Shown here in pieces: positions 24,501 through 37,900 of a stretch of DNA of 64,000 nucleotides. Location of the stretch: assembly GCA_916381525.1 (NCBI GenBank), contig CAKAEH010001298.1:21116-85115 (forward strand), given 5' to 3'. This stretch comes from Cercopithifilaria johnstoni. Its lineage: Eukaryota; Nematoda; Chromadorea; Rhabditida; Onchocercidae. Below the pieces are notes generated by a model, which was given only the letters and a program-made list of their open reading frames with translations, had not been told where the DNA came from and made no database searches. The position numbers and the translations under genes are program-made. Positions within the stretch are counted from its first letter, which is position 1; each line of letters begins with the position of its first letter.

Positions 24501-27500
24501 ATAGATGTAAATTAATGTGTAACTTAAAAAAACTGATGCCATACTTTCTCTAATTGAAAAAAGATGTTTAATTTGATAAGCTTGTTGAGATTCGAAGTAA
24601 ATTTATCGAAAATTTGGAACTTAGCTAGAAAACTTAATGATTTTCGAAATTTCGTAAAATATAGTTAGTGGATTGGGAAGATAGTGTTGCTAATGGAAGC
24701 TGTTAGCTAGGTGAACTAATACTTTGGAATTTGATGAGCAATTTTGAAAAGAACCAGTTTTCTGCAAAAGTGTTTGCAAAGCAATTAAATCAAAGGCATA
24801 TGTCTTTGAAGTTCTTCAGCTCATCTTGAAATAGCTCAGGATAAAGTAAGATGAAGTTAGAAGTGGAGTGTTCCGAGAAAGATTTTTCTGCCTTTACGAA
24901 TTATTTTCAGCTTTCCCAACAGATTATTCGTTCTGTATCAAGGAACAGTGAAAACAAATGGAAGAAATTTCATTGCAAAATTATCATTGAAGCAAAAATC
25001 AAAACTAGTAGCCTCATATTCGAGTAGCATTAATTTCTTCACATTGTTTGAACTTAAATTCTTGTTAACTAAACTTGTCATTTCCGAGTGGCGTATATCC
25101 GATCGTCAATTATAGCTACCTAATTATTTGCAAACCTAATAGCTGCCTAATTCATAAATTATAATTTCAAAAATATTTATTTGCGATTATTTTTAGGTCT
25201 AAGTCATCATCGTTATTTCCAGTTCCATAATATTTATTACTTAATTTTAAACAGCTCATTACATCGTATAATAATTGTTTTGGAAATATCACGAGAGCGA
25301 ACTTTTCATCAACCTAAATAATTATAGTTCTGGGATTTTGCCTATTGGAAAAATTGCAAGTTCAGTATGGAATTATGTTTTTCTTCTTCTTTGAATTGCA
25401 AATAATAAGTTTCATCGATTGAAAGAAACAAAAATTGTCGTTACCTAAATCTTTTTCAAGAAATTTCTCATTCTTTTCCATCTTCCGATTTTTTTAAATT
25501 GAAAGATTTTAAAATCAATTCTGAAAATTCTCAAAAATTTTATTTTTTTTTTATTGCACTAAATTTTATATAATAATTTAAGGAACAAAAAATTCTGAAC
25601 GAATATTCTAAATATATGTATATATTGTTGAGTGATTGAGATAAGTTCCTAAAATTTACAACTTTTCTACTTTTTTTATATTACTTTTCATACTCTTTAA
25701 AATTATGCTTAAGATTGTTAATTGTAAGGCCAAGAAAGGACTGCCAACTGCAAAGTGGTCATTCATAATGGACATCATATCAATCTTTCCTGTCCATTCA
25801 TTCATTTCGTTCTTGAGAAGGACAGCTTATATTAGATTAGATATTTCAGAGTTATCTAGAATCAAATCTGACATCTCTTGGCATTTTCATGTCATTTTGA
25901 TTCCTTTTCCAATTCCAATCAATAATGCATCGTTTAATTGAAAAAGACAAGGGATTAATCAATGTTATAAGAGTTGGATATGTGATCATATAAAACTTCC
26001 GATAAAAAAATGCATTATCAATAAGAATTAGAAAATATTTTCAATGAAATATCTGATATTCACATGATTCCATTTTAAGTATTCTATTTCATTTATTAAT
26101 TCAACTTTAAGAAGCTTGGAAATGCAAGCTCGAAAATATTTTGCAATCATAGATATAATGTATCACTCATACTTTATGCTATATTTTATTAAGGTGTATT
26201 CCAAACTGCAAGACTTACACTGAAGAGTAGTAATTAAATGCTTCGAGGTTATCTCTTCACTTGCTCATTAACATTCTCTTCATATTCTCTTCCACACATC
26301 ACCAAAGATATAATTAGTCTTTCTTTCTACACCTGGATATATTAGTGGGGTGGTAACCTGGCATGTTAGCAAAGTTGAAATATTAACCTTTTATGATTTA
26401 TTGTGTTTACTGTTGGCAATAACAGAATGGTTGTTTTGAAATTTTCAAAGGCAAGAATTTTTCATAATTTTTTCATTTATTTTGAAAATGATTTGAGGAT
26501 TCTTAACTGAAGCTTGCAACAAGATGGATGAGTGATTCTTTAGTTTCTTTAATATAACTTATCTTCAATCCCGGAATATTTTTGCCTACTTCATGTATGT
26601 ATTATTATTTGAGTAAGATTAGTTTGATCAATACTATTAGTATGTTTGAAGTTGCAAGTTTAGTTATTTGAATTGAAAATGTGGATGACTCATCGTAATT
26701 TTTGCTAAGTTTAAGTCTGAATAATTTTTGCTTTGGTCCGATGCAAAATTAGAAATAATGGTAAAGGGAAAATGAAAGAGAATGAGTGGGGAAAAGAGCC
26801 AAGCCAAAGTAAGGCTATAAGCATTTTGTTTGCCGCATATCTTAAAATTGAAGTGAATTGAGAAAGCAATAATTAATTTTTCAATTTTGGTAGCTTTTCA
26901 CTAATGAATTTATTCATGAACCATAAGCACTGAAGTATAAAAGCATTTGGATAGAAAAAAGAAGCGTCCTGTCCATTTCGAATATCTTCTATGGAAAGAA
27001 GCCTGAGGATGCCTATCGATCATTTAAACAAACCAATAGCTTCCTTCTGAGCATTTCTTTACTCATCCAGCTTTTCCATTTTTAATACAACAAATGCTTG
27101 TTGGTTTTTCTTTACTTACTATTTTTTTTTAAATAATTTATTCATTAATTTAATATATTAAAGGGCCTGGAATAAGTTTAGACCTTTAACTGAATTTCGG
27201 GTTCCTGAAAGTTTCTGAAGGAAAAGATATATTTCAGGTTAGATGTTTTTAATCTGGATTATGAACAATTTATTGCACATTTAATTTGAAAAAATGAAAT
27301 TACTGAACAAAAAATTTCAATAAGATTTGGATGAGGATGTGAGTAAAAAAAGACAAAATTGGCCAAAAATTATTGGCAGCAGATGTTTTCGTTTTTTAAT
27401 AGGATCGGATATGATAGGACATGTCCATTGCAGCAATTTCGACGGACTAAATTAGTGGTCGAGTGAGGAATTCATATGGTTACCATATGTATCTCACAAA

Positions 27501-27927
27501 TTATAAATAGAAGTTCATAATAGAAGTTTAAATATCTTTCTCAATTCAAACATTATTGATTTCCACAAAAAAATCATTTCTGATCATTCCATTGATAAGC
27601 AAGTTATTGATGAAAAATTTTAACAAAGTAAACTTTTACTCGATCAAAGTTGATGATAGTTTGAGTGATTCATTGATATGATAAAAGTGTTTACAGTAAA
27701 TTATAAAGGGAATTAAAAGGATTGTTCAGATTTTAATATTTATGAGGGAAAAGCAAAAGGTATTTCATTCTAATCCTTTCATTCACATTAATCAAATTTT
27801 CAATTTTTGTAAGAAATCTATGGGAAGGAAAAAGTAATCATTTCACTTTTTTCTTTCATCGCAGAAGGAAATTTATCGAAACAAATATTATGTATTATCA
27901 GAATGAGACAGTTAACATTTCTTAATT

Positions 27928-27983
27928 CTTATTTTGAATTTCAATCTAACTTATTTTGAATTTCAATCTAACTTATTTTGAAT
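27928..27983. repeat. 22-bp tandem repeat, 2.5 copies
   Basis: The unit CTTATTTTGAATTTCAATCTAA occupies 27928-27949 and 27950-27971, with a 12-base partial third copy to 27983. The two full copies are identical. Confidence 0.9.
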
Positions 27984-28404
27984 ATAAATTCAGAAAAAGG
28001 AAAATACTGATTTTATTTGAATTGAACTACAAATATTTTCAATTCTAAATTTTTTTGATAAAGAAAGGTAAGATAAAGATAGGAAAGACTTGCTAACTGA
28101 AGACTTCCTCCTATAAGTATGACAGATAGAAAGTTTTTTCTTTTCTCATTTATCAGTCAAATACCCAGCTAATATCATCTTTTGATCGTACCGATGAAAA
28201 CTACAAACGTGTTAACTTAACAGAAAGGCGGAATTTGTAACCTATTCGTTTTGCACACTTAAAATGCCATAATGTTCCATTCACTTCTGAATAATCTTTT
28301 TAGTAACAAAATTAAACCATTTTTAAAACGAGCTATTAATATTTATTTGCAATGAATTTTTTCAATCTTTCCCTGTAGTAAATTTTAGCTGAGAAATGCA
28401 TTGA

Positions 28405-28569
28405 ATGAATCGGTCGTACCGATGGTTTGAAGACAGCGTTACTTGCGCTGCTGAAGAGAATGTTTCCCAAATCCAAAAAGAATATTTTGTTGATGGAATA
28501 GAAGAGGGAATTACGACAGCACTACCATTGCGCAATAGTCACAGCACGTGTTTCATATTTTTGAAGTGA
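28405..28569 (+). CDS. Possible 54-aa small ORF or orphan exon
   Basis: An ATG that directly follows an in-frame TGA opens a 54-codon frame ending in TGA. The predicted peptide begins MNRSYRWFEDSVTCAAEENV and has balanced composition and G/C-containing codons unlike the surrounding AT-rich sequence. A TTTTAG acceptor-like site lies about 17 bases upstream, and GTGTTT and GTGAAA donor-like sites lie near the end. It cannot be joined in frame to max-1 exon 1, which has an in-frame TAA just before its ATG. I do not recognise the product. It may be a short gene, an exon of an unlisted gene, or chance. Confidence 0.25.
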   Translation: MNRSYRWFEDSVTCAAEENVSQIQKEYFVDGIEEGITTALPLRNSHSTCFIFLK

Positions 28570-31350
28570 AACTGTAGTATTATTATTGAGTGAGTAATAT
28601 GACAATTTATATATTCGATAGTTCGAAATAAGAAATTGATTATCTTAATCTTAGAATGAACGAGATGAATTATAAAGATCTTAAGTCAGGCAGTTTTAGT
28701 TTACTTTATAAGGCTTTCATCAATTCAAAAAAACAGTTGAAAGATGCAAACTATCGAATTTTCAAATTCTAATCGGATTGTGGCAGAAACATTTTCAACT
28801 TCTTGAATTTCATGAAATATATCTCGTTAATATCGGTAATACTTAATTTATTCAGTTACAATATATTAAAAACACGATAGATAATAACACGATAGTTAGA
28901 ATCTGAAAATATCTTTTTCTATGAAAATGTTTACTAATGAGGCATTTAATTTAAATTAGAATTTGTTGGGTGCAGTAGAATAAATTCTAAATAATAATTT
29001 ATTTAAGTCTATCCGTCTATTATACTAGAAATAAACCATTTGACCGGATAACTAAGCCCTATGTCAGCGTTCATTATATTCATTAGGCCTTTCTAGAAAG
29101 CTAGCCTACAATTCCCCAAAATCGTTTAATAAACAATGCATCTAATGTGCATCACATTGATACCGAGCCTAATTTGAATCGATTTCAAGAATGAAGGGAT
29201 GAAGCAGCACTTCAGTGCAATCACTGACCAGTTCCCCATGACTCATCTACTTAATCCTACAAATTATAAAGTGCGAGATTTAGTTATAGCTGTCTCTTTA
29301 TGAAGAAAATTTTATTTAAATATTAGTTTTCATTTTTTATATATTTTAATTCCTTCTCAGTTTCCGAAATTTTATTTTTTATAATTTTTCTGGAAAATTT
29401 CTTATAAATAATAATTAAAATGATATTATAAAATCGTTGCTTTTATTAACAATAAAATGAAATTAACATTTTAAAGAGAAGCGGACTGTTGCCAGATGTA
29501 CTTCTAATTCTAATACTTCAAATTTTTCATTATTTTAAGGCTTGTTTTTGAAAAAAACACTTTCGTTCGAAAGTAACAGTAATTCAAATAATTTGTAGGA
29601 AATTTTTGTGTGAAATTTTATTCTTCACTAGACAAAAATTTTCAATCTTCATATGCTAATGCAATTTTAATTTTCGACATATTGATAAGCTAATCAGAAA
29701 TGATATGAAAAGTGGCCTTGAAATCATATTAATATTATATTATTATGTCAATTAATGCTAATTAGTGGCGCAATTTGTATTATTAATATTTTTTAACAAA
29801 TAAAACAATTTTTCTTCCAGAAGAAATTCACATTTGGTTGTTACCTTAGTTAATTTTCTTCTTTTAGAAGTAAAAGTGTTGCGTCAAACATTTAAAATAT
29901 TAATTTTAAAGGAAATAATAAGCTGTCTGACATAATTATTTTGGGAGAAACTTAAAAATTTCGACAAAATTATCAGTTGTTTGAAAAGCTTTTCTTTCTA
30001 AGGTAACTTTCTCTATGGTTAAATGCTTAATTCTAAGCCTAAACTCAAAATTTATCGTTCAAATATCAATTTTAAAAATAGTTTCCAGATGCCTAAATTT
30101 AATGAGTCATTTGTTTGAATTATTAAGATTAAATGCTTTTATTCAGCATATTGCGGGAAGGTGAGCGCATATTTAAAATTTGAGAAGATCACTAATATTT
30201 CAAATAAAACAAATAGCTTTATCTATTACACATTAAAATTTTTGATGTCATTTTTGCGCTTAGTGATCAGAAGCGCTGTCAGTATCAAAAATTCATTTAT
30301 CAAATTGTTCCTTATATTTCAGGAATTCCGTAATTAATTTTTCAAATAATTTGATCAGTTTTTTTTACTTAGTAAGAGGAGGTTAAGTGAAGGTTACATA
30401 TTATAAAAAGTGAAAAAACAAATTTCACAAAATTTGGAAATCGAATCAAACTGAAGGTTATACATATGAATGTATGTTGTTTTGTTTCAATTAGATCTTT
30501 TAGGCTGTCTGAAAATAAATGACATCATTTTAATTCAGTATAGTCCCCAACAATTTTTGGGAAATTAGTGAGTTGCATTATTCGGGAGGGTATTTGTCAG
30601 ACAATAATGTGAGAGGGGAAGGTCGCAAAAGGTCATTTAGAAGAATAGCATTCTGCCAAACAGATACTCTCTGACTATTATTATCTGATTAAAAGTAAAA
30701 CCATTCCAATGATTATAATTTATTGCACTTAAATTTTTATCGAAATTGATAAGATAATTGGAAATAGATCTTTTCATCATAACACATATTATTTGCAAAA
30801 GAAGAAAAGAAAATTTTCTGAATTTTATCGTATTTTTTTGGAAATATTTAACATATTATTGAAATAAAATTTCATAAATTTTCTTTTAATAGAGAAGAAT
30901 GAAAAGATGAGATAAAAAGGAAATGTAGGAAAGAGTAGAAGTTATGTTGACATTCAGAGTGCAAAAGAAAAGAAAGATTGCTGTATAATTAACATCTGTT
31001 ATTTTAGTGGCGGCATTGTCCTTCTCCTCCTTTTTCGAGCTTTTAAAGAATAGTAAACAATAAATAATAAATAATTCGTACAATCTTTTCATAATGAAAT
31101 GTTTGTTAGAACAATGAAAAGTTTTAATACAATCTTTTAATATTCAAAAACTATTCTTTAAGTTCCTTTTATGTTAAAAAATCGAAGCATTTCTAAATAA
31201 ATATTTCATTTAATAATTAAATTTATTTCTTCTTTTGTTTTAGTTTTATTTCTGTCACCAAATGATTCATTTTTTAGAATCATTTCTAAAACGATTAATC
31301 AATTTTATAAAATATTTGCAGATGTCATCATCTCTTACTTTCTCTTTAAC

Positions 31351-31384
31351 TCTTTCTTTCTCTCTCTCTCTTTCTCTCTCTCTC
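31351..31384. repeat. (TC)n microsatellite
   Basis: A polypyrimidine tract about 550 bases upstream of the max-1 start. It is complementary to the GA tract at 31536-31566. Confidence 0.95.
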
Positions 31385-31535
31385 ATATGCTAAACAGTAA
31401 AAGCATTGCTACCATTTTGCAAATTTTGTATTTAATAATAAATTTCTCAATCAAATATCAAATTTTGCAATCTTTCTTGATACTCTTTTCATATTAAAGA
31501 ATATTTGATAACAAAATGTTATGTATTCGAAGATA

Positions 31536-31566
31536 GAGGGAGAGAGAGAGAGAGAGAAAGAGAGAG
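31536..31566. repeat. (GA)n microsatellite
   Basis: A polypurine tract about 370 bases upstream of the max-1 start, in inverted orientation to the preceding TC tract. Confidence 0.95.
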
Positions 31567-31907
31567 TTTAATTTTCATTTTCAAAAATTATTCAATATTT
31601 AAATATAAGCTAATAATTTTCTTTGCTTTCCATATTTAAACAAATGATTTAATATATTTTTTTGTGTTTAACAAAAGTTTTAATTTAATTTCTTTGTGTT
31701 ATATTCTTTGATTAAATCATTTTGAAAAAAGTGTTGAAGAACTTTATCACAAGTTTTAACTATGAAAACAAAAATAATTCCAATTTCCTCTTTTTCCCAA
31801 CCATCTTCTAAGGATTCTTAAAATTAGATAAATATTCAGGTAAATAAATTTAGAATAAAAAACCGTTTCTTTTATGCTGTGAAAATTAAACTTATTGCGA
31901 AAGACAT

Positions 31908-31932
31908 TTTTGATTACAGGTAAAATTGTCAA
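31908..31932 (+). promoter_or_regulatory. Putative spliced-leader acceptor of max-1
   Basis: TTTTTGATTACAG ends at 31919 and 13 bases follow before the ATG. The in-frame TAA at 31921-31923 shows that translation starts at this ATG rather than being spliced in frame from an upstream coding exon. Trans-splicing or a 5' UTR intron would fit. Confidence 0.45.
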
Positions 31933-34900
31933 ATGTCAGAAGTGAATATATCATGTTCAAATATGTTCTCAGAAACAACTGCAATGAGTCAGAAAACAGC
32001 AAAAATCAAGCGATGGGTAAAAAATCGCCTCCAAGAGGTATGATTAATTAATTAAATAATCATTAATCAAAAGTTATATCATATATGTCAAAATGATATA
32101 TATTCTATGTGTGGATTTCGATGCGGTAATGTTAAAAGAAGAGAAGAATGGATATGTGATGAAGTCAATGTGTAGTAATAAATTTGTGGAAAAATGAAGA
32201 AAAGGATGTAGTGAAGAGAGGTGTAATTAACCTTGAAAATGCAGAAAATATTCACTATGCCTCCTTTTCGTCACTTATCGTCCTCCTGCGATCTGATCAC
32301 TCATTCTTTTACGAAATTTCAGCCTCATAGTTGCAAACAACTATAATTCCAATAGGAAGAAGTATTTTATAACTCTGCAAGGAATTGTTGTATATATCGA
32401 ATTGCATGACAGAATAAACATTTTAAAAAGTTCAAGTAAACCATTTTGATCACTTCGGAATTATCAAAAAATTTAATGAGCACAGATGGAATTACAAACA
32501 AAAATTATTATGCTTTTTTAATACTGGGACGATTTAAATTACTTCAAATTACTTCTTAAATTCAAATTTGAAGTAATTTAAATTTCATGAATGGTTAATG
32601 TGAATGATAATTCCTGTTAAATTCCCCCCGAACCTTTCACCCACAACTTAGCCTATCCACTTTTGACGACAATATTTTCCATATTGTTAATTTTTATTCA
32701 ACAATTAATAAGTTCGTTCATGCTTGAATTAATTAATACTATGAAATAAATACTTTATGACATTTTGATAGCGCCTAATGAGGGATTTTCATATGGGATA
32801 TTTTTGATTTTTGATTTTCTTATCCTTTTTTATTGGAAGTTTAAATATTCATATATGATTTCATATTAATTTCATCGTGCTGTCAGTAATGTATTTAATT
32901 ACTTATAGCGTAGTTAATTTGATAATTTAATCTATTTAATGAGCTATTTCAATGAAAAAAGCTGATTATTTCTCGTTTAGATAGGTTTTATTCGAGAATA
33001 TTCTTTTATTTAATATATTTCAATTAAATTATTTTGAATTTTTTTATTAGAATTTTTAACATTATTATATTAATTACTAACTTTCCAAATTACGGTATGC
33101 AATACTTTGACTTTTTCATTCAGTCTCTTTCCTACCTTTACTCAAAACGATGGCAATGAATATTGTCAAGGATGGACATTTTGTTTCATTGTCTTCACGG
33201 TCCACTACCCATATTCCAATGCCATAATTCCTTTTTACTGTTCTATTTAATCGTTTCTGCGGTAAATTTCTACACTCTCTCCCAAACAATTATTAGAAAG
33301 TAAAATGAAATTTGCGCCATTCAAAGATTTCTGCCAAATTCTAAAGTTGGCTTTGTCGAAGCAATTATACAAATCTTTTCGACAAATTTCAATTTCCAAA
33401 ATTTTTTGCCAAAACGAATTAGCAAATAATGTTTTCCTTAAAATGTGACAGTAATCTTAACTAATTTGCTTACAATATCCTTGCAATTTACATGAAATTA
33501 ATTTACAGCTTAATAGTCGTCTTGTCCACTTCATTTCTCAACCCAATGGATGCTTTTTTCTGCTAAATTACTTTTTGCTAATTATTTATTTATTGATATA
33601 TCATATGTTATTCACCTGTCAACTTATTCTTTAAAATGATTTCAACTATTTAGTTATTTCTATTTATTTCTTTCCTTAATTACTTATTACTATTATTCCA
33701 TTTTACTTTTTGAATTTCAAGCTGTTGCCAGTTTCGGCCTTTCATTCATCTCCTCCTCCTAATTGTAGAAAGTTAGCGCAATGAGCATAATCTCCTCTTT
33801 CATTGACAACAATATTCATATTAAATTATTTTTCCTTTCTTTTTTACCATGCTTCTATTATAATAGTTTATGGATATGAACACGGCTGGCACTATCGCTC
33901 TCTTTCTCTCTCTCTCAATGGAAAATGTTAAAATGATGAGTAGATGGTCCCCTAAAAAGGATATATATAAATGGTTTTTGTTCGTTATGCTCACTCATTC
34001 TATTTCTTCATTCTCCCAATTTTTCGCTTTTTCTCTTTCTACTAAAAAACCGTTTCATTTTCCTCACCGGCGGAAATAAATCCTCCGTTATTCGGTTCAA
34101 CCATTTCCTTCCATATTATCATTTTTTTGTATCATTGCTGAGCTGTCAGTAATTTCTCATTTCATATTAATCTTTAAGTTATTTGATGAGAAGAAGTAAC
34201 TGTTTGATCAATTTTTATTCAAATTTCTTTATTTATTTTTTATTTTCCGTTATTATTTTCACCGATGTGAGTGGAAATTCTTATCAAAAGGTGAGGATGT
34301 GTACTTTTTTCCGGAATTAAAGAGATGAAATTAAGCATTATCCTAAGATTTCCGAAAAAAAATTTCCGAAAAATGTTTCAAACTATTAATATTGATTTTT
34401 GCCGGTTAATTTGTTGCTAATAAAATCTGTCCAAATTGTGAGTTTCCTGTCATTGTTGACAGATATGATATCTATATAACTTTAATTGTCTAAACTCTCT
34501 CATTTATTCACTTTTAAAATATTAACCTTTCTATGACAGTCAAATTTCATTGATTTCATTTTAGCTGAATAAGCTATGGACTGGCAACAATGTTTGAACT
34601 GCGTATATTTGCTTGGAACAATTGACTGTAAATGAAAATGACAGAGGATGAAATAAATATACAATTGATTGATTTATTTGGGCCTCATATCGACCATCGA
34701 AGTATTTCTCATACCGCAGGCGCACATATCATATTTACTTCTCGCTCGTTATATTCAACGAAATCCTCTAATTTTTTAAAACGAACCTTGATCTGTGTTT
34801 AGTATGGAACATTCTCTTCAATTTAACAATTAACATTGAATCCATTCAATTTTCTGTCGTACAATTGTCCGTTCAGTTTTAAGGAATGAAAAGTTTTCAA

Positions 34901-37900
34901 AATAATTTCTACCGTAAATTCACAGTTATAATAATTGAGAATATTTAACTCATTTTTCCAACATTAATATTGAATTTTATTGATGATCGGATAATTAGTA
35001 TGGCTTAGATCATTGCATAGGATGGATAAGCAAACTTTTCTACAACTTTTTTTATAATTTTTCCTTCTTTAATAAGCAAAAAAAATTACATTCAAAAGCT
35101 AAAAACTTTTGCATTACAGTAAATGTTCGTTATTAAAACTATTGATCAAAAATTTAAATAAAATGATTCTTTAATCCTTTTGATTCATAATATTCACGAA
35201 GGATAATTTTTTCTGTTGAATGTCAGAGGTCAAATCTCGAAGTTCATCAAATATTACTTGATAGTTACTTTTTCTCTTAGGAGGTATATTATTTTTTGTA
35301 GTTTTAACCTTATCAAATTCATTTTGGCTGTTATGACGACGATATTAATATTTTATAATCATTCTCATATTTTCACGGCAATTATAAATAGATGGATGAT
35401 TTTTTGCAATTTACTCGAAATATTATATCTTTGATTTTATTTGGCAGTAAAAAAATTTTTTTCGAAGGATTTCAAAAAAAAAGATTTTATTTCAAAAATT
35501 TAAGTTAATTAAAGTTAAAGAATTTGTTAGTAATTAAGCAAAAAACTATTTTTAAGTATGAATGCAACATTTCAATGTAGGAGTGAGGAAAGGAAGTAAA
35601 ATATATTAGTTTAACTGTACCCAATTACATAATCATTTTTTATCTCTTTATTCTTTGACATTCAGATATCTTTTCATTATTGATATTAATGATTAGAAAG
35701 GTAATTAAGTCGTCGTATATTAATTATATCGTTGTATTTAAGTATCAAATAATAATTACATTCATATGTAATGGAAAACTTCTAAATTTGTTTGAATACG
35801 AAAAGTTAGTTTTTCCTATTTATAAAATTTCAAATTATTGCAGTTATATATTAGCGGGTGGTTTTCTTAGTGCATTTTTGTCCCTTTCAGCAAGTAATCC
35901 ATGAATTGATGACAGTAATATATTGAAGATTGAGCAGATGAGGGATGGAATGTTCGGCCTTGTTACTTTCCAAATGATCACCGTTTTCTTCCATTTCTTG
36001 TTCTCTGTCGGCATTCTTTGAATGTGGACCCGTGTTGAATTGTTTATCGTCATTAGTGACAATTGCGCTAGGTAGAGATATTGAGAAGAAAGAAGTGACA
36101 TAACACCTTTTTAACCTTTTCCTGCTCCACGAAAGCTAACGAGGCAGCCTTTGTTTGTCATCGGAAGTGGTTGTCATTTGAAAATTAACCAATCCATCCG
36201 AGATTTTTCTTTATTTCCAATTTAAATTTTTTTTGCATCTCTAAGGGCACTATTATATAAGAAATGTGTTTGATTATTCAAAATGGAAAAGCCAATCAAG
36301 AATAGTTTTTATTTTGGATCGGAAAGAAAGGCAATTTTATTGATTTCAATAAATTATTATTTATCATGCTATTTAGCCTTTGATTTGTTCTAGTTTTCTG
36401 TTAAGAAATAAAATATACTAAGCTATTTTGGCATATCTCAAATGGAATTAAAATGCGAACATCTGCGATTCTTACCCATAAGCCTTTTGCCAGCTTTCCT
36501 GCAGAAGTAATTAAATTTCTTTCTAATGGCCTAAACTATATTTTCGACATTAAGATGATATAGAATGCTGGTGGATCGATAACTTGAAAGACTAAAATCC
36601 GTTAGAAAATTCCAAAATTAGATGAAATGATGAAATAAAATGGTGGAAATCGGCAGTATGAAGCAAATAGTAATGAAAGATTCTTTTTGTAAATATCAAA
36701 AAAATGTTCGACAACAAGTTATCGTAATCGGTTAAAGAAAAGTTAGTTTTAATTTGTGATATTGTCTACACAAAAGCAAAAATGAAGTTATAGTTCTATG
36801 TTCACAGTTAGTGGATTTGCTCATTTGACAATCTTAAAAATAATTATAAAATCTATTTTATCTTAACTGCAGAGATTATATGGGTAGTTCAAATTTGAAA
36901 AGTAATTATCTAACAATTGATCCTTCCATAGTTCACAATCTACAAATCAAAATGACCTGGAAGGAAAAATGCTGTTCATTTTATTTTTGTATACCATCCC
37001 TTGCTATTTTGTCTTTCCTACTACTACTAACTACTACTACCGCTGGCCGTGTTATGAAATTTTTTAAAATTTAATTCAGAAATGTTCTACACGCGTTGAA
37101 ATTCAAATTAGATTTTCTCAAATTAGATTTCGATTTAAATCATTCTGTTCAAACGAAAAGAATAGTTTTATTGCTTGAAAATTTCTAAAATTGATAACTC
37201 ATCCCAGCAATCGTTTTATTAACGATAAAAGTGCGAGAATTTCAACAGAGATACGATGTATTGCTTATAAGTTAGAATTCTTTTTTTTTTTAAAGAAGGA
37301 TTCATTCGACTTTGATTTTATTATTTTGTAGGAAATATGCTTTCAACAAACAACGGATATTTTGATGGATCAATGCTTATTTTGTTTAAATTCCTTACCA
37401 CTTGTACTAATTTGTTAGCTTTCCCTTCTGAACGGATATTGAGTTGAGTTTGTGAATATTCGGAATTTTTGAAGAAGAAAATAAGAGTACTAAACATGAT
37501 ATATCTATCCTCAGGGAATATTGTCTAGCCAATGCATCCCTCATCGATTTGGCCAGGCAGAAACATGTAGGCCCAAATAAGTATGTTGTAAAAAGAGAAA
37601 TTAAATCCTTTTCGTTATAGTATAGACTGATTTATTCTATGGTAATCATTAAAATATATTTCAAATTATCATCTAGCAAAAATGATTTTCTCTTTCATTT
37701 CCTCATTACTTATTTTTTATCACTCATATCATTGATTTGATGATCACAAACGATTTGACACTTACTGATCGATTCATTCGATCAAAGAAACTTTACACAT
37801 GCATCACTTTTCATTCGATAGCGAAAAGGAGCTTTTCAGTTTGCTATCGTTGGCAGAGATGGAATCAATGTGTACTTCAACTTATGCCTTTCAACCCATT

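Larger units (their letters stand above)
24501..31919. other. Divergent intergenic region between troponin I and max-1
   Basis: About 7.4 kb, very AT-rich, presumably holding promoters for both divergent genes. It contains one non-degenerate 54-codon open frame (28405-28569, listed separately), a 22-bp tandem repeat near 27928 and opposing TC/GA tracts near 31351 and 31536. I see no other gene. Confidence 0.6.

Noticed and set aside
25705..25941. 78-codon plus-strand frame upstream of max-1
   Set aside because: No splice signals that connect it to a gene, a hydrophobic Ile/Ser/Phe composition, and no recognised family.
33117..33250. Possible exon with two overlapping open plus-strand frames in the max-1 intron
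   Set aside because: Two frames are open at once, neither shows a recognisable motif, and no consistent splice phase links them to max-1.
35844..36101. 85-codon minus-strand frame in the max-1 intron
   Set aside because: Overlaps a plus-strand frame of similar length. The product is unrecognised and no exon borders agree.
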